Assembly (NCBI GenBank): GCA_905221435.1
Contig: CAJNDD010000011.1
Location: forward strand, 1-56,465
Reading direction: 5' to 3'
Source of the DNA: a bacterium
Lineage (GTDB): Bacteria > Bacillota > Bacilli > Lactobacillales > Streptococcaceae
DNA: 56,465 bases
A program made the translations under genes and the position numbers. Positions 30,201-39,994 of the stretch are shown here, one piece after another; position 1 is the stretch's first letter, and every line of letters begins with the position of its first letter. A model generated the notes under the pieces. The model ran no database searches. It worked only from the letters and a program-made list of their open reading frames with translations, and had not been told where the DNA came from.

Positions 30201-30386
30201 TCACTTGTTATATTCTCTATCGCAGAGAAAGTTTCTTTCTAGGAACTTGATTTCCTGGACTTGGATAAGGTGATATTCATCTCATTCAATCAAATTTGTC
30301 AATAAACTGCTAGAAAGTCTTTTGTAGGTAAACTGCTAACTATAAAAGTCTTTACTAGCCTAGAAAAATAAAAAGGAGTATACAAT

Positions 30387-30812
30387 ATGTCTATTGTTAT
30401 CGGTGCAGATACTGCAGGTTTGAGATTGAAAGAAGTTGTGAAAGACTTCTTGGAAAAAGAAAACTTCCACGTTGTGGATGTTACAGCTGAAGGTCAAGAC
30501 TTTGTTGATGTGACTCTTGCTGTTGCTGCAGAAGTAAACAAAGAAGAACAAAACCTTGGTATCGTGATTGATGCTTATGGGGCTGGTCCATTCATGGTCG
30601 CAACTAAAATCAAAGGAATGGTTGCTGCAGAAGTTTCAGATGAACGTTCAGCTTATATGACTCGTGGCCACAATAACTCACGTATGATCACTATTGGAGC
30701 AGAAATCGTTGGTGATGAATTGGCTAAAAACATTGCTAAAGGTTTTGTTAACGGTAAATACGACGGTGGTCGTCACCAAATTCGTGTTGATATGTTGAAC
30801 AAAATGTGCTAA
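30387..30812 (+). CDS. lacA: galactose-6-phosphate isomerase subunit LacA
   Basis: 141 residues, RpiB/LacAB fold. With LacB it isomerises galactose 6-phosphate to tagatose 6-phosphate. [11 protein letters not shown] at the start and [17 protein letters not shown] are family motifs. As usual for LacA, the position where LacB has its cysteine reads DAYGAG, so the active site is completed by LacB. AAGGAG precedes the ATG. First gene of lacABCD, after a 220-base leader. Confidence 0.95.
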   Translation: MSIVIGADTAGLRLKEVVKDFLEKENFHVVDVTAEGQDFVDVTLAVAAEVNKEEQNLGIVIDAYGAGPFMVATKIKGMVAAEVSDERSAYMTRGHNNSRMITIGAEIVGDELAKNIAKGFVNGKYDGGRHQIRVDMLNKMC

Positions 30813-30842
30813 TTAGATTACAGTAAGAAAGGTAAGATAAAA

Positions 30843-31358
30843 ATGAGAATTGCAATTGGATGTGACCACATCGTAACAGATGAAAAAATGGCGGTTTCAG
30901 AATTTTTGAAATCAAAAGGACATGAAGTCATTGACTTTGGTACCTACGATCATGCTCGTACACACTACCCAATTTTTGGTAAAAAAGTGGGGGAAGCTGT
31001 AACTAGCGGTCAAGCTGATCTTGGGGTATGTATCTGTGGTACTGGTGTTGGTATCAACAACGCTGTAAATAAAGTTCCAGGCGTTCGTTCTGCTTTGGTT
31101 CGTGATATGACAACAGCTCTTTACGCTAAAGAACAGTTGAATGCCAACGTTATTGGTTTTGGTGGTAAGATTACTGGTGAATTGCTCATGTGCGATATCA
31201 TTGAAGCTTTCATCAATGCTGAATACAAACCATCAGAAGAAAACAAAAAATTGATAGCTAAAATCGAGCACGTTGAAACTCACAATGCTCATCAAGCAGA
31301 TGCAAACTTCTTTACAGAATTCCTTGAAAAATGGGATCGTGGTGAATACCACGACTAA
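30843..31358 (+). CDS. lacB: galactose-6-phosphate isomerase subunit LacB
   Basis: 171 residues. Partner of LacA. It has the RpiB-type IGCDH start and [17 protein letters not shown] with the active-site cysteine region, then HAR and a C-terminal extension of about 30 residues typical of LacB. Starts 30 bases after lacA with AAAGGTA in front. Confidence 0.95.
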   Translation: MRIAIGCDHIVTDEKMAVSEFLKSKGHEVIDFGTYDHARTHYPIFGKKVGEAVTSGQADLGVCICGTGVGINNAVNKVPGVRSALVRDMTTALYAKEQLNANVIGFGGKITGELLMCDIIEAFINAEYKPSEENKKLIAKIEHVETHNAHQADANFFTEFLEKWDRGEYHD

Positions 31359-31368
31359 GAGGTGACTC

Positions 31369-32298
31369 ATGATTTTAACAGTCACAATGAATCCATCCAT
31401 TGATATTTCTTATCCTTTGGATGAATTAAAAATTGACACTGTCAACCGTGTGGTGGATGTGACAAAAACAGCTGGTGGTAAAGGTCTCAATGTTACACGA
31501 GTTCTTTCAGAATTTGGTGATTCTGTTGCTGCTACTGGTTTGGTCGGTGGTAAACTTGGTGAATTTTTGGTAGAACATATCGATGATAAGGTCAGTAAAC
31601 ATTTCTTCACCATTCAAGGAGAGACTCGTAACTGTATCGCTATTCTACACGGAGACAATCAAACAGAAATCCTTGAAAAAGGGCCTGAAGTTCCAGAACA
31701 AGAAGGGCAAGACTTTTTGGTTCATTTCGAGAATCTCCTTGACACTGTGGAAGTAGTCGCTATTTCAGGCAGTCTGCCAGCAGGCCTTCCAGTTGATTAC
31801 TATGCGAGCTTGGTAGAGCTTGCTAATCAAGCAGGGAAACCAGTTGTTCTGGATTGCTCAGGTGCAGCTCTTCAGGCGGTTCTTGAATCATCACATAAAC
31901 CAACAGTAATTAAACCAAATAACGAAGAATTGTCTCAGCTTCTTGGGAAAGAAGTTTCTGAGGACTTGGATGAATTAAAAGAAGTTCTCCAAGAGCCTTT
32001 GTTTGCAGGGATTGAGTGGATTATCGTTTCACTTGGAGCAAATGGTGCTTTTGCAAAACACGGTGATACTTTCTACAAGGTAGATATTCCAAGAATTCAG
32101 GTAGTTAATCCTGTCGGATCTGGAGATTCCACTGTAGCAGGGATTTCATCAGGACTTCTTCATAAGGAATCGGATGCAGAACTCCTCATCAAGGCAAATG
32201 TCCTTGGTATGCTCAATGCTCAAGAAAAAATGACTGGTCATGTCAATATGGCTAACTATCAAGGTCTATACGACCAACTAATCGTAAAAGAGGTATAA
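31369..32298 (+). CDS. lacC: tagatose-6-phosphate kinase
   Basis: 309 residues, PfkB family. It phosphorylates tagatose 6-phosphate at C1. The sugar site has [14 protein letters not shown] and [11 protein letters not shown]; the catalytic Asp is in [13 protein letters not shown] (about 254). Starts ten bases after lacB and ends two bases before lacD. Confidence 0.96.
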   Translation: MILTVTMNPSIDISYPLDELKIDTVNRVVDVTKTAGGKGLNVTRVLSEFGDSVAATGLVGGKLGEFLVEHIDDKVSKHFFTIQGETRNCIAILHGDNQTEILEKGPEVPEQEGQDFLVHFENLLDTVEVVAISGSLPAGLPVDYYASLVELANQAGKPVVLDCSGAALQAVLESSHKPTVIKPNNEELSQLLGKEVSEDLDELKEVLQEPLFAGIEWIIVSLGANGAFAKHGDTFYKVDIPRIQVVNPVGSGDSTVAGISSGLLHKESDAELLIKANVLGMLNAQEKMTGHVNMANYQGLYDQLIVKEV

Positions 32299-32299
32299 A

Positions 32300-33280
32300 A
32301 TGGTTTTAACAGAACAAAAACGTGCACGCTTAGAAAAACTTTCAGATGAAAACGGCATTATCTCAGCTCTTGCCTTTGACCAACGTGGTGCTTTGAAACG
32401 CCTCATGGCTCAATACCAAACAGAAGAACCAACAGTAGCTCAAATGGAAGAGCTCAAAGTCTTGGTTGCAGATGAATTGACAAAATACGCATCCTCTATG
32501 CTTCTAGACCCAGAGTATGGACTTCCGGCTACAAAAGCGCTTGATCCAAATGCTGGTCTTCTCCTAGCTTATGAGAAAACTGGCTACGACACAACAAGCA
32601 CCAAACGCTTGCCTGACTGTTTGGATGTTTGGTCTGCCAAACGCATCAAGGAACAAGGTGCAGATGCTGTCAAATTCTTGCTTTACTACGATGTAGACAG
32701 CGCTGACGAACTCAACCAAGAAAAACAAGCCTACATCGAACGCATCGGTTCAGAGTGTGTGGCAGAAGACATTCCATTCTTCCTTGAAATCCTCGCTTAT
32801 GATGAAAAAATAGCTGATGCAGGTTCAGCAGAATACGCAAAAGTGAAGCCACACAAGGTAATCGGTGCTATGAAAGTCTTCTCAGACCCACGCTTTAACA
32901 TTGATGTCTTGAAGGTGGAAGTTCCAGTCAACGTTAAATACGTTGAAGGTTTTGGCGATGGAGAAATTGTTCATACTCGTGAAGAAGCAGCAGCCTTCTT
33001 CAAAGCACAAGACGAAGCAACTAACCTTCCTTATATCTACTTGAGTGCAGGTGTATCAGCTAAACTCTTCCAAGAAACCCTTGTCTTTGCCCACGAGTCA
33101 GGCGCAAACTTCAACGGTGTTCTTTGCGGACGTGCAACCTGGGCTGGATCAGTTGAAGCCTATATCAAAGACGGTGAAGCGGCAGCTCGTGAATGGCTTC
33201 GCACAACTGGATTTGAAAACATTGACGAACTCAACAAAGTTCTCCAAACAACAGCAACTTCATGGAAAGAACGTGTATAA
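32300..33280 (+). CDS. lacD: tagatose 1,6-bisphosphate aldolase
   Basis: 326 residues, class I (Schiff base) aldolase of the LacD family. It splits tagatose 1,6-bisphosphate into dihydroxyacetone phosphate and glyceraldehyde 3-phosphate. [13 protein letters not shown] at the start, [10 protein letters not shown] (about 120, with the probable substrate Lys region), and [16 protein letters not shown] near the end are family motifs. In some streptococci LacD paralogues also act in gene regulation; nothing here shows that. Last gene of lacABCD. Confidence 0.96.
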   Translation: MVLTEQKRARLEKLSDENGIISALAFDQRGALKRLMAQYQTEEPTVAQMEELKVLVADELTKYASSMLLDPEYGLPATKALDPNAGLLLAYEKTGYDTTSTKRLPDCLDVWSAKRIKEQGADAVKFLLYYDVDSADELNQEKQAYIERIGSECVAEDIPFFLEILAYDEKIADAGSAEYAKVKPHKVIGAMKVFSDPRFNIDVLKVEVPVNVKYVEGFGDGEIVHTREEAAAFFKAQDEATNLPYIYLSAGVSAKLFQETLVFAHESGANFNGVLCGRATWAGSVEAYIKDGEAAAREWLRTTGFENIDELNKVLQTTATSWKERV

Positions 33281-33346
33281 GTTTTCCCTCCTAATCTTAG
33301 GAACATTGATCTAAATAAAAAACTTAAAAAAAGTTGGATGTAAAGG

Positions 33347-33375
33347 TTTACAAAAAAACTGACTTGTGCTATACT
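33347..33375 (+). promoter_or_regulatory. promoter of lacT-lacFEG
   Basis: TTTACA (33347-33352), a 17-base spacer and TATACT (33370-33375). Confidence 0.75.
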
Positions 33376-33396
33376 TAAATCACAAGTTAATACAAG

Positions 33397-33478
33397 GTGA
33401 GTGTTACTAAGTAATATTAGGCATGATCACAGGTGGATTAGAAATCGATAGATTTTCTAGTTCATTTGTGGTCATTTT
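33397..33478 (+). promoter_or_regulatory. RAT site and leader terminator for LacT antitermination
   Basis: A ribonucleic antiterminator-type sequence (around 33399-33427, with GTTACT and AGGCATGA elements) overlaps the 5' arm of a long terminator hairpin, GATCACAGGTG / CATTTGTGGTC (33425-33473), with a T6 run. LacT bound to the RAT would block the terminator and let lacT-lacF-lacE-lacG be read. Confidence 0.8.
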
Positions 33479-33517
33479 TTATACTCATATACCTTTAAAA
33501 TATAAAAGGAGGTTGAC

Positions 33518-34354
33518 ATGTATCGAATTCTAAATCCAATAAATCACAATGTTTCGCTTGTCAGAAATGACAAAGGAGAAGAAGTGATTGTAATTGGTAA
33601 GGGGATTGCATTTGGAAAGAAGAAGGGAGACTTGATTGCTGAACAGCAGGTTGAGAAAATCTTTCGGATGAAGACCGAAGAGTCCAGAGAAAACTTTATG
33701 GCTCTTCTCAAAGATGTTCCGCTAGATTTTATCACAGTGACCTATGAGATCATTGATAAGCTTTCAAAGAAATATCACTATCCGATTCAAGAATATCTCT
33801 ACGTAACCTTGACAGACCATATTTACTGTTCTTATCAAGCCCTAGCACAAGGAAGGTACAAGGATAGCAATCTGCCAGATATTTCTGCCAAGTATCCTGT
33901 CGCTTTTCAAATCGCAAATGAAGCATTTGAAATTTACCGTCAGAAGCTAGCGGATCATTTTCCTGAGGACGAAATTATTCGGATTGCTTATCATTTCATT
34001 AATGCCGAAGGTGAAAATGAAGTGGAACTTGTGGAGTCGATTGATAAGAGAAAAGAAATTCTTAGGAATGTTGAAGAAGTGCTAAAGGGTTATGCAATTC
34101 AACGAACCAAAGAGAATAATCATTTCTATGATCGCTTTATGATTCATTTGAATTATTTCCTGGATTATTTAGACCGCTCTAGAGATGATAACCAATCACT
34201 TCTGGATATGGAAGACCATATCAAACAATCCTATCCAAAATCCTTCGAGATTGGTTCCAAGATCTATGATGTGATTACGCAACATACGGGTCTTGATTTG
34301 TATAAAAGTGAACGTGTTTATCTTGTTCTACATATCCAACGTTTATTGTCATAA
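33518..34354 (+). CDS. lacT: BglG/LicT-family transcription antiterminator LacT
   Basis: 278 residues. An N-terminal CAT RNA-binding domain (NPINHNVSLVRNDKGEEVIVIGKGIAFGKKKGD, about 5-38) is followed by two PRD domains with the conserved His in LTDHIYCS, PVAFQIANE, RIAYHFINAE and LVLHIQRL. PTS-dependent phosphorylation of the PRDs sets its activity. AAAGGAGG precedes the ATG. It is autoregulated through the RAT and terminator at 33397-33478. Confidence 0.95.
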   Translation: MYRILNPINHNVSLVRNDKGEEVIVIGKGIAFGKKKGDLIAEQQVEKIFRMKTEESRENFMALLKDVPLDFITVTYEIIDKLSKKYHYPIQEYLYVTLTDHIYCSYQALAQGRYKDSNLPDISAKYPVAFQIANEAFEIYRQKLADHFPEDEIIRIAYHFINAEGENEVELVESIDKRKEILRNVEEVLKGYAIQRTKENNHFYDRFMIHLNYFLDYLDRSRDDNQSLLDMEDHIKQSYPKSFEIGSKIYDVITQHTGLDLYKSERVYLVLHIQRLLS

Positions 34355-34389
34355 AAATTTAATTAAAAATATATAAGGAGAATTCTATC

Positions 34390-34707
34390 ATGAATAGAGA
34401 AGAAGTAACATTGTTAGGTTTTGAAATCGTAGCCTATGCTGGCGACGCTCGTTCAAAACTATTGGAGGCCTTGAAGGCTGCTGAAGCTGGTGATTTTGAA
34501 AAAGCGGATAGTTTAGTTGAGGAAGCTGGTGGTTGTATCGCCGAGGCTCATCACGCGCAAACAAGTCTATTGACTAAGGAGGCAGCTGGTGAGGATTTGG
34601 CTTATAGTGTGACCATGATGCACGGCCAAGATCACTTGATGACAACTATCTTGCTCAAAGATTTGATGCACCATTTAATCGAACTTTACAAGAGAGGAGT
34701 TAAGTAA
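34390..34707 (+). CDS. lacF: PTS lactose-specific IIA component
   Basis: 105 residues, small helical trimer-type IIA. The phosphorylated His is H78 in [11 protein letters not shown], with D81 as metal ligand. It passes phosphate from HPr to the IIB part of LacE. AAGGAGAA precedes the ATG; the stop overlaps the lacE ATG by one base. Confidence 0.96.
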   Translation: MNREEVTLLGFEIVAYAGDARSKLLEALKAAEAGDFEKADSLVEEAGGCIAEAHHAQTSLLTKEAAGEDLAYSVTMMHGQDHLMTTILLKDLMHHLIELYKRGVK

Positions 34708-36401
34708 TGAACAAACTAATTTCATTTATCGAGAAAGGAAAGCCTTTCTTTGAAAAACTGTCTCGTAATATCTACCTTCGCGCTATTCGTGATGGTTTCA
34801 TTGCTGGAATGCCAGTTATTCTCTTCTCAAGTATCTTTATCTTGATTGCCTTTGTTCCGAACTCATGGGGCTTTAAATGGTCTGATGATGTTGTTAATCT
34901 CCTCATGAAACCTTACAGCTATTCAATGGGAATTTTGGCTCTCTTGGTAGCTGGTACAACAGCTAAGTCATTGACGGACTCAGTCAACCGTAGCATGGAG
35001 AAAACCAACCAAATCAACTATATGTCAACACTTTTAGCTGCGATTGTTGGTTTGTTGATGTTGGCAGCTGATCCGATTGAAGGTGGCTTTGCGACAGGTT
35101 TCCTTGGGACAAAAGGGTTGCTTTCAGCCTTCCTTGCGGCCTTTGTGACCGTAGCAATCTATAAGGTTTGTGTTAAGAACAACGTAACTATTCGCATGCC
35201 TGACGAAGTTCCACCCAATATCTCACAAGTCTTTAAAGATGTGATTCCATTCACTCTATCTGTTGTTTCTCTTTATGCTCTTGATTTACTAGCTCGTCAT
35301 TTTGTTGGTTCAAGCGTAGCTGAATCAATTGGAAGATTCTTTGCACCATTATTCTCAGCAGCTGATGGCTATCTAGGTATTACCATTATCTTTGGTGCTT
35401 TTGCCTTCTTCTGGTTTGTTGGTATCCACGGTCCTTCAATCGTCGAACCTGCTATCGCAGCTATTACCTATGCAAATGCTGAGGTCAACTTGAACCTTCT
35501 CCAACAAGGGATGCATGCAGATAAGATCCTTACTTCAGGTACACAAATGTTTATCGTTACCATGGGTGGTACAGGTGCAACACTGGTTGTTCCATTCATG
35601 TTCATGTGGTTGACCAAATCAAAACGAAACCGTGCAATCGGACGTGCATCAGTAGTACCAACCTTCTTTGGTGTGAATGAACCAATCCTGTTTGGTGCAC
35701 CACTTGTCTTGAACCCAATCTTCTTTATTCCATTTATCTTTGCGCCAATCGCAAACGTCTGGATTTTCAAATTCTTCATTGAAACGCTTGGCATGAACTC
35801 ATTTACTGCCAACCTTCCTTGGACAACACCAGGTCCGCTCGGTATTGTTCTTGGTACAAACTTCCAAGTTCTATCGTTTATTCTTGCTGCCCTTCTAATC
35901 GTTGTTGACATTGTCATTTACTATCCATTTCTTAAAGTCTATGATGAACAAATCCTTGAAGAAGAGCGTTCTGGTAAAGCCAATGATGAATTGAAAGAAA
36001 AAGTAGCTGCAAACTTCAATACTGCTAAAGCAGATGCCATTCTTGAAAAAGCAGGTGTAGAAGCAGCGCAAAACACAATCACTGAAGAAACAAATGTCCT
36101 CGTTCTCTGTGCTGGTGGAGGTACAAGTGGTCTTCTTGCAAATGCTCTAAACAAGGCAGCTGCGGAGTACAAGGTTCCTGTTAAAGCAGCAGCTGGTGGC
36201 TATGGTGCTCACCGTGAAATGTTGCCTGAGTTTGATCTGGTTATCCTTGCTCCTCAAGTTGCTTCAAACTTTGAAGACATGAAGGCCGAAACCGACAAAC
36301 TTGGTATCAAACTTGCTAAGACAGAAGGTGGCCAATACATTAAATTGACTCGCGATGGAAAAGGCGCTCTTGCCTTTGTTCAAGCGCAGTTCGAAGATTA
36401 A
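34707..36401 (+). CDS. lacE: PTS lactose-specific IICB component
   Basis: 564 residues. The IIC part (about 1-420) has the lactose/cellobiose-family helices and [19 protein letters not shown]. The IIB part at the C-terminus has [18 protein letters not shown] with the phosphocysteine near 468. It transports lactose and releases lactose 6-phosphate. It overlaps lacF and is followed by a hairpin before lacG. Confidence 0.96.
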   Translation: MNKLISFIEKGKPFFEKLSRNIYLRAIRDGFIAGMPVILFSSIFILIAFVPNSWGFKWSDDVVNLLMKPYSYSMGILALLVAGTTAKSLTDSVNRSMEKTNQINYMSTLLAAIVGLLMLAADPIEGGFATGFLGTKGLLSAFLAAFVTVAIYKVCVKNNVTIRMPDEVPPNISQVFKDVIPFTLSVVSLYALDLLARHFVGSSVAESIGRFFAPLFSAADGYLGITIIFGAFAFFWFVGIHGPSIVEPAIAAITYANAEVNLNLLQQGMHADKILTSGTQMFIVTMGGTGATLVVPFMFMWLTKSKRNRAIGRASVVPTFFGVNEPILFGAPLVLNPIFFIPFIFAPIANVWIFKFFIETLGMNSFTANLPWTTPGPLGIVLGTNFQVLSFILAALLIVVDIVIYYPFLKVYDEQILEEERSGKANDELKEKVAANFNTAKADAILEKAGVEAAQNTITEETNVLVLCAGGGTSGLLANALNKAAAEYKVPVKAAAGGYGAHREMLPEFDLVILAPQVASNFEDMKAETDKLGIKLAKTEGGQYIKLTRDGKGALAFVQAQFED

Positions 36402-36413
36402 AATGTAAATAGC

Positions 36414-36470
36414 GAAGAAGTGAGATGGAGGAACTCCTCCCAACTATATCCCCATCTCATTTCTATTTCT
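36414..36470 (+). terminator. intercistronic hairpin between lacE and lacG
   Basis: TGAGATGG(AG) and CCCCATCTCA form a long stem with a second inner hairpin, followed by a weak T-rich tract. It could be a partial terminator or an RNA-stability element; I cannot tell which. Confidence 0.45.
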
Positions 36471-36473
36471 TGA

Positions 36474-37892
<1,419 letters not shown>

Positions 37893-37902
37893 AATTCAAC
37901 AA

Positions 37903-37934
37903 AAATTCCCCACCAAAAGGTAGGGGAATTTTTA
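37903..37934. terminator. bidirectional terminator between lacG and lacR
   Basis: AAAATTCCCC(AC) and (GTA)GGGGAATTTT pair around AAAA, flanked by A and T runs, so it can serve both convergent genes. Confidence 0.85.
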
Positions 37935-38699
37935 TGGTTTTGATAAAAGAATGGTTGTTTGTTTCGACAGTTCTTCAAATGTCTCCTGACTCAGTTTGGA
38001 ATCTGAAACGATGGTATCAATCTCTGAGATATTGTAGAAAGTATAAAAATCAAACTTATTAAACTTACTGTGGTCTGCCAGTAAGTATTTTTTATTGGCA
38101 TTGTTCAAGGCGATTCGCTGTACCTCGCCCTCTTCTTCACTGAAAGTAGCAATTGCCTTATCCTTAATACCATTACAACTTACAAACGCCTTAGAAAACT
38201 GAAGGTTGGTCAAATCCTGCAAGGTAAGTGTCCCCACAAAAGCACCAGTGATGGAGCGATAATTTCCACCAATCAAAATCAGATCTGTTAGTTTTCGTTC
38301 GTTTAGGATGAGAAAAACAGGAAGACTGTTTGTTACAACACGAATGTTATCGATAGGGAGCTCACGAGCAAAACATTCTAAGGTTGTTCCTGGCCCGATA
38401 AAAATAGTTTCACCTTCGTCAATCAAATGCCCTGCAAAACGGCTAATTTCTTGTTTTTCAGCAATCTGCAAGCCTTGTTTTTCAACGTTTGAGCGTTCGT
38501 TGTTTAAGAGAGAACCTGTACGAAGTTTTTCAGCGCCACCGTGCACACGGACCAGCAAATCCTTATCTGCCAATTCTTGTAAGTAGCGGCGAGCTGTCAT
38601 ATCTGACACATCAAGACTCTCCATAATTTCTTTTACAGTAATGGTACCTTTTGTGTTTACTGCTTCTAGAATACTATCTAGTTTTTCTTGCTTTAGCAT
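37932..38699 (-). CDS. lacR: lactose phosphotransferase system repressor, DeoR family
   Basis: 255 residues from the ATG at 38699; the GTG nine bases earlier is inside the ribosome site. N-terminal DeoR helix-turn-helix (GTITVKEIMESLDVSDMTARRYLQEL, shown here in part as VSDMTARRYLQEL) and a C-terminal sugar-phosphate sensor fold with GPGTTLECFARELP, VTNSLPVF and LADHSKF. LacR repressors respond to tagatose 6-phosphate. It is convergent with lacG and carries the shared 19-base element (38765-38783) upstream of its promoter. Confidence 0.92.
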   Translation of the reverse strand: MLKQEKLDSILEAVNTKGTITVKEIMESLDVSDMTARRYLQELADKDLLVRVHGGAEKLRTGSLLNNERSNVEKQGLQIAEKQEISRFAGHLIDEGETIFIGPGTTLECFARELPIDNIRVVTNSLPVFLILNERKLTDLILIGGNYRSITGAFVGTLTLQDLTNLQFSKAFVSCNGIKDKAIATFSEEEGEVQRIALNNANKKYLLADHSKFNKFDFYTFYNISEIDTIVSDSKLSQETFEELSKQTTILLSKP

Positions 38700-38727
38700 C
38701 CTTATCACCTCGATTTCTACTATTATT

Positions 38728-38756
38728 ATCTTACCATAAAACGCTCAATCAATCAA
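38728..38756 (-). promoter_or_regulatory. lacR promoter (minus strand)
   Basis: On the minus strand: TTGATT (complement of 38751-38756), a 17-base spacer and an extended TGGTAAGAT (-10 = complement of 38728-38733). Confidence 0.6.
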
Positions 38757-38764
38757 ATAAAAAA

Positions 38765-38783
38765 AACAAAATAAAACAAAAAC
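38765..38783. promoter_or_regulatory. putative LacR operator upstream of lacR
   Basis: Identical over 19 bases to 26659-26677 at the galactitol-type PTS promoter; it ends eight bases upstream of the lacR -35. Autoregulation is likely if it is an operator. The element is A-rich, so chance similarity is not excluded. Confidence 0.5.
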
Positions 38784-38784
38784 A

Positions 38785-38815
38785 AAAATACCATGGTTGT
38801 TTTAAACAAACCATG
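38785..38815 (-). terminator. nrdF terminator (minus strand)
   Basis: CATGGTTTGTTT / AAACAACCATG (read on the minus strand, one bulge) is followed by a T-rich tail that runs into the putative LacR operator. Confidence 0.7.
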
Positions 38816-38837
38816 ATATTTTGAATGTTTGGTCAAA

Positions 38838-39800
38838 TTAGTCCAAACCGTAGTTGTAATCCTCGTCTTGCATGGCTTCAACTTCACCAAGGAGGTAACC
38901 ATTTCCGACTTGAGAGAAGAAGTCGTGGTTAGAAGTTCCTGTTGAAATACCGTTCATGACGATAGGATTGACATCATCAGCTGAATCTGGGAAGAGTGGA
39001 TCTTGTCCTAGGTTCATAAGAGCCTTATTGGCATTGTAGCGAAGGAAGGTTTTGACTTCTTCCGTCCAACCAACACCGTCATAGAGGCTTTCTGTATAGC
39101 CCTCTTCGTTCTCGTAGAGAGTGTAGAGCAGGTCGTACATCCATTCTTTGAGCTTTTCTTGCTCTTCTTCAGGCAATTCATTGAAACCAAGTTGGAATTT
39201 ATAACCGATGTAGGTTCCGTGAACAGACTCATCACGAATAATCAATTTGATGATTTCAGCGACATTGGCTAGTTTGTTGTTACCGAGATAGTAGAGGGGA
39301 GTGAAGAAACCTGAGTAGAAGAGGAAGGTTTCAAGGAAGACACTGGCAACTTTCTTTTCTAGTGGGCTACCATTGAGGTAGATTTCATTGATAATTTCCG
39401 CTTTTCTTTGAAGGTAGGGATTAGTGTTGGTCCATTCAAAGATTTCTTCGATTTCAGCCTTGGTATTCAAGGTTGAAAAGATAGAAGAATAGGATTTTGC
39501 GTGGACAGATTCCATAAACTGGATGTTGTTGAAAACAGCTTCCTCATGCGGTGTACGGATGTCTGTGCGAAGCGCCTGAACCCCTGTTTCAGATTGCATG
39601 GTATCTAAAAGGGTCAAACCACCAAAGACTTTTCCAACCAAGTCTTTTTCTTTGTTTGATAGTTTTCTCCAGTCGTCTAGGTCATTTGACAAGGGGATAC
39701 GCGTATCGAGCCAGAATTGCTCCGTTAGCTTTTCCCAAGTTGATTTGTCGATGACATCTTCGATGGCATTCCAGTTAATGGCTTTGTAGTAAGTTTCCAT
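38838..39800 (-). CDS. nrdF: class Ib ribonucleotide reductase beta subunit
   Basis: 320 residues. It carries the dimetal-tyrosyl radical cofactor for NrdE. Metal ligands are visible in SETGVQA, FMESVHAKSYSSIF (Glu, His and the radical Tyr), FLETFLFYSGF and IRDESVHGTYIG. Length and motifs are NrdF, not NrdB. NrdI, which activates the manganese cofactor, is not in this window. It is separated from nrdE by 194 bases with a hairpin at 39880-39901, so expression may be set apart from nrdHE. Confidence 0.96.
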   Translation of the reverse strand: METYYKAINWNAIEDVIDKSTWEKLTEQFWLDTRIPLSNDLDDWRKLSNKEKDLVGKVFGGLTLLDTMQSETGVQALRTDIRTPHEEAVFNNIQFMESVHAKSYSSIFSTLNTKAEIEEIFEWTNTNPYLQRKAEIINEIYLNGSPLEKKVASVFLETFLFYSGFFTPLYYLGNNKLANVAEIIKLIIRDESVHGTYIGYKFQLGFNELPEEEQEKLKEWMYDLLYTLYENEEGYTESLYDGVGWTEEVKTFLRYNANKALMNLGQDPLFPDSADDVNPIVMNGISTGTSNHDFFSQVGNGYLLGEVEAMQDEDYNYGLD

Positions 39801-39879
39801 TTGAAATCTCTTTCTGTATGTAATAATGCGATTGTCAAATCATCTCTATTTTATCATAGTCTGAGAAGAGTATCGCACA

Positions 39880-39901
39880 AAAAGTCGGAGACCCGACTTT
39901 T
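39880..39901 (-). terminator. hairpin with T run between nrdE and nrdF
   Basis: AAAAGTCGG and CCGACTTTT form a 9-bp stem; on the minus strand it is followed by TTTT and then a possible extended -10 (TGATAAAAT, complement near 39850). It may be a partial terminator or attenuator inside nrdHEF. Confidence 0.65.
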
Positions 39902-39994
39902 TAGTTTTTCATAGTATTTAAGATACTTATCAAGTTTTGTCTGGCGAGTAACTTAATCAGTAATCTGAGAAAATGTAGTTTCCTCAAGCAAAAA

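Noticed and set aside
33287..33300. Terminator after lacD (TCCTAA/TTAGGA)
   Set aside because: Stem of only six pairs with a two-base loop and no T run; too weak to call.
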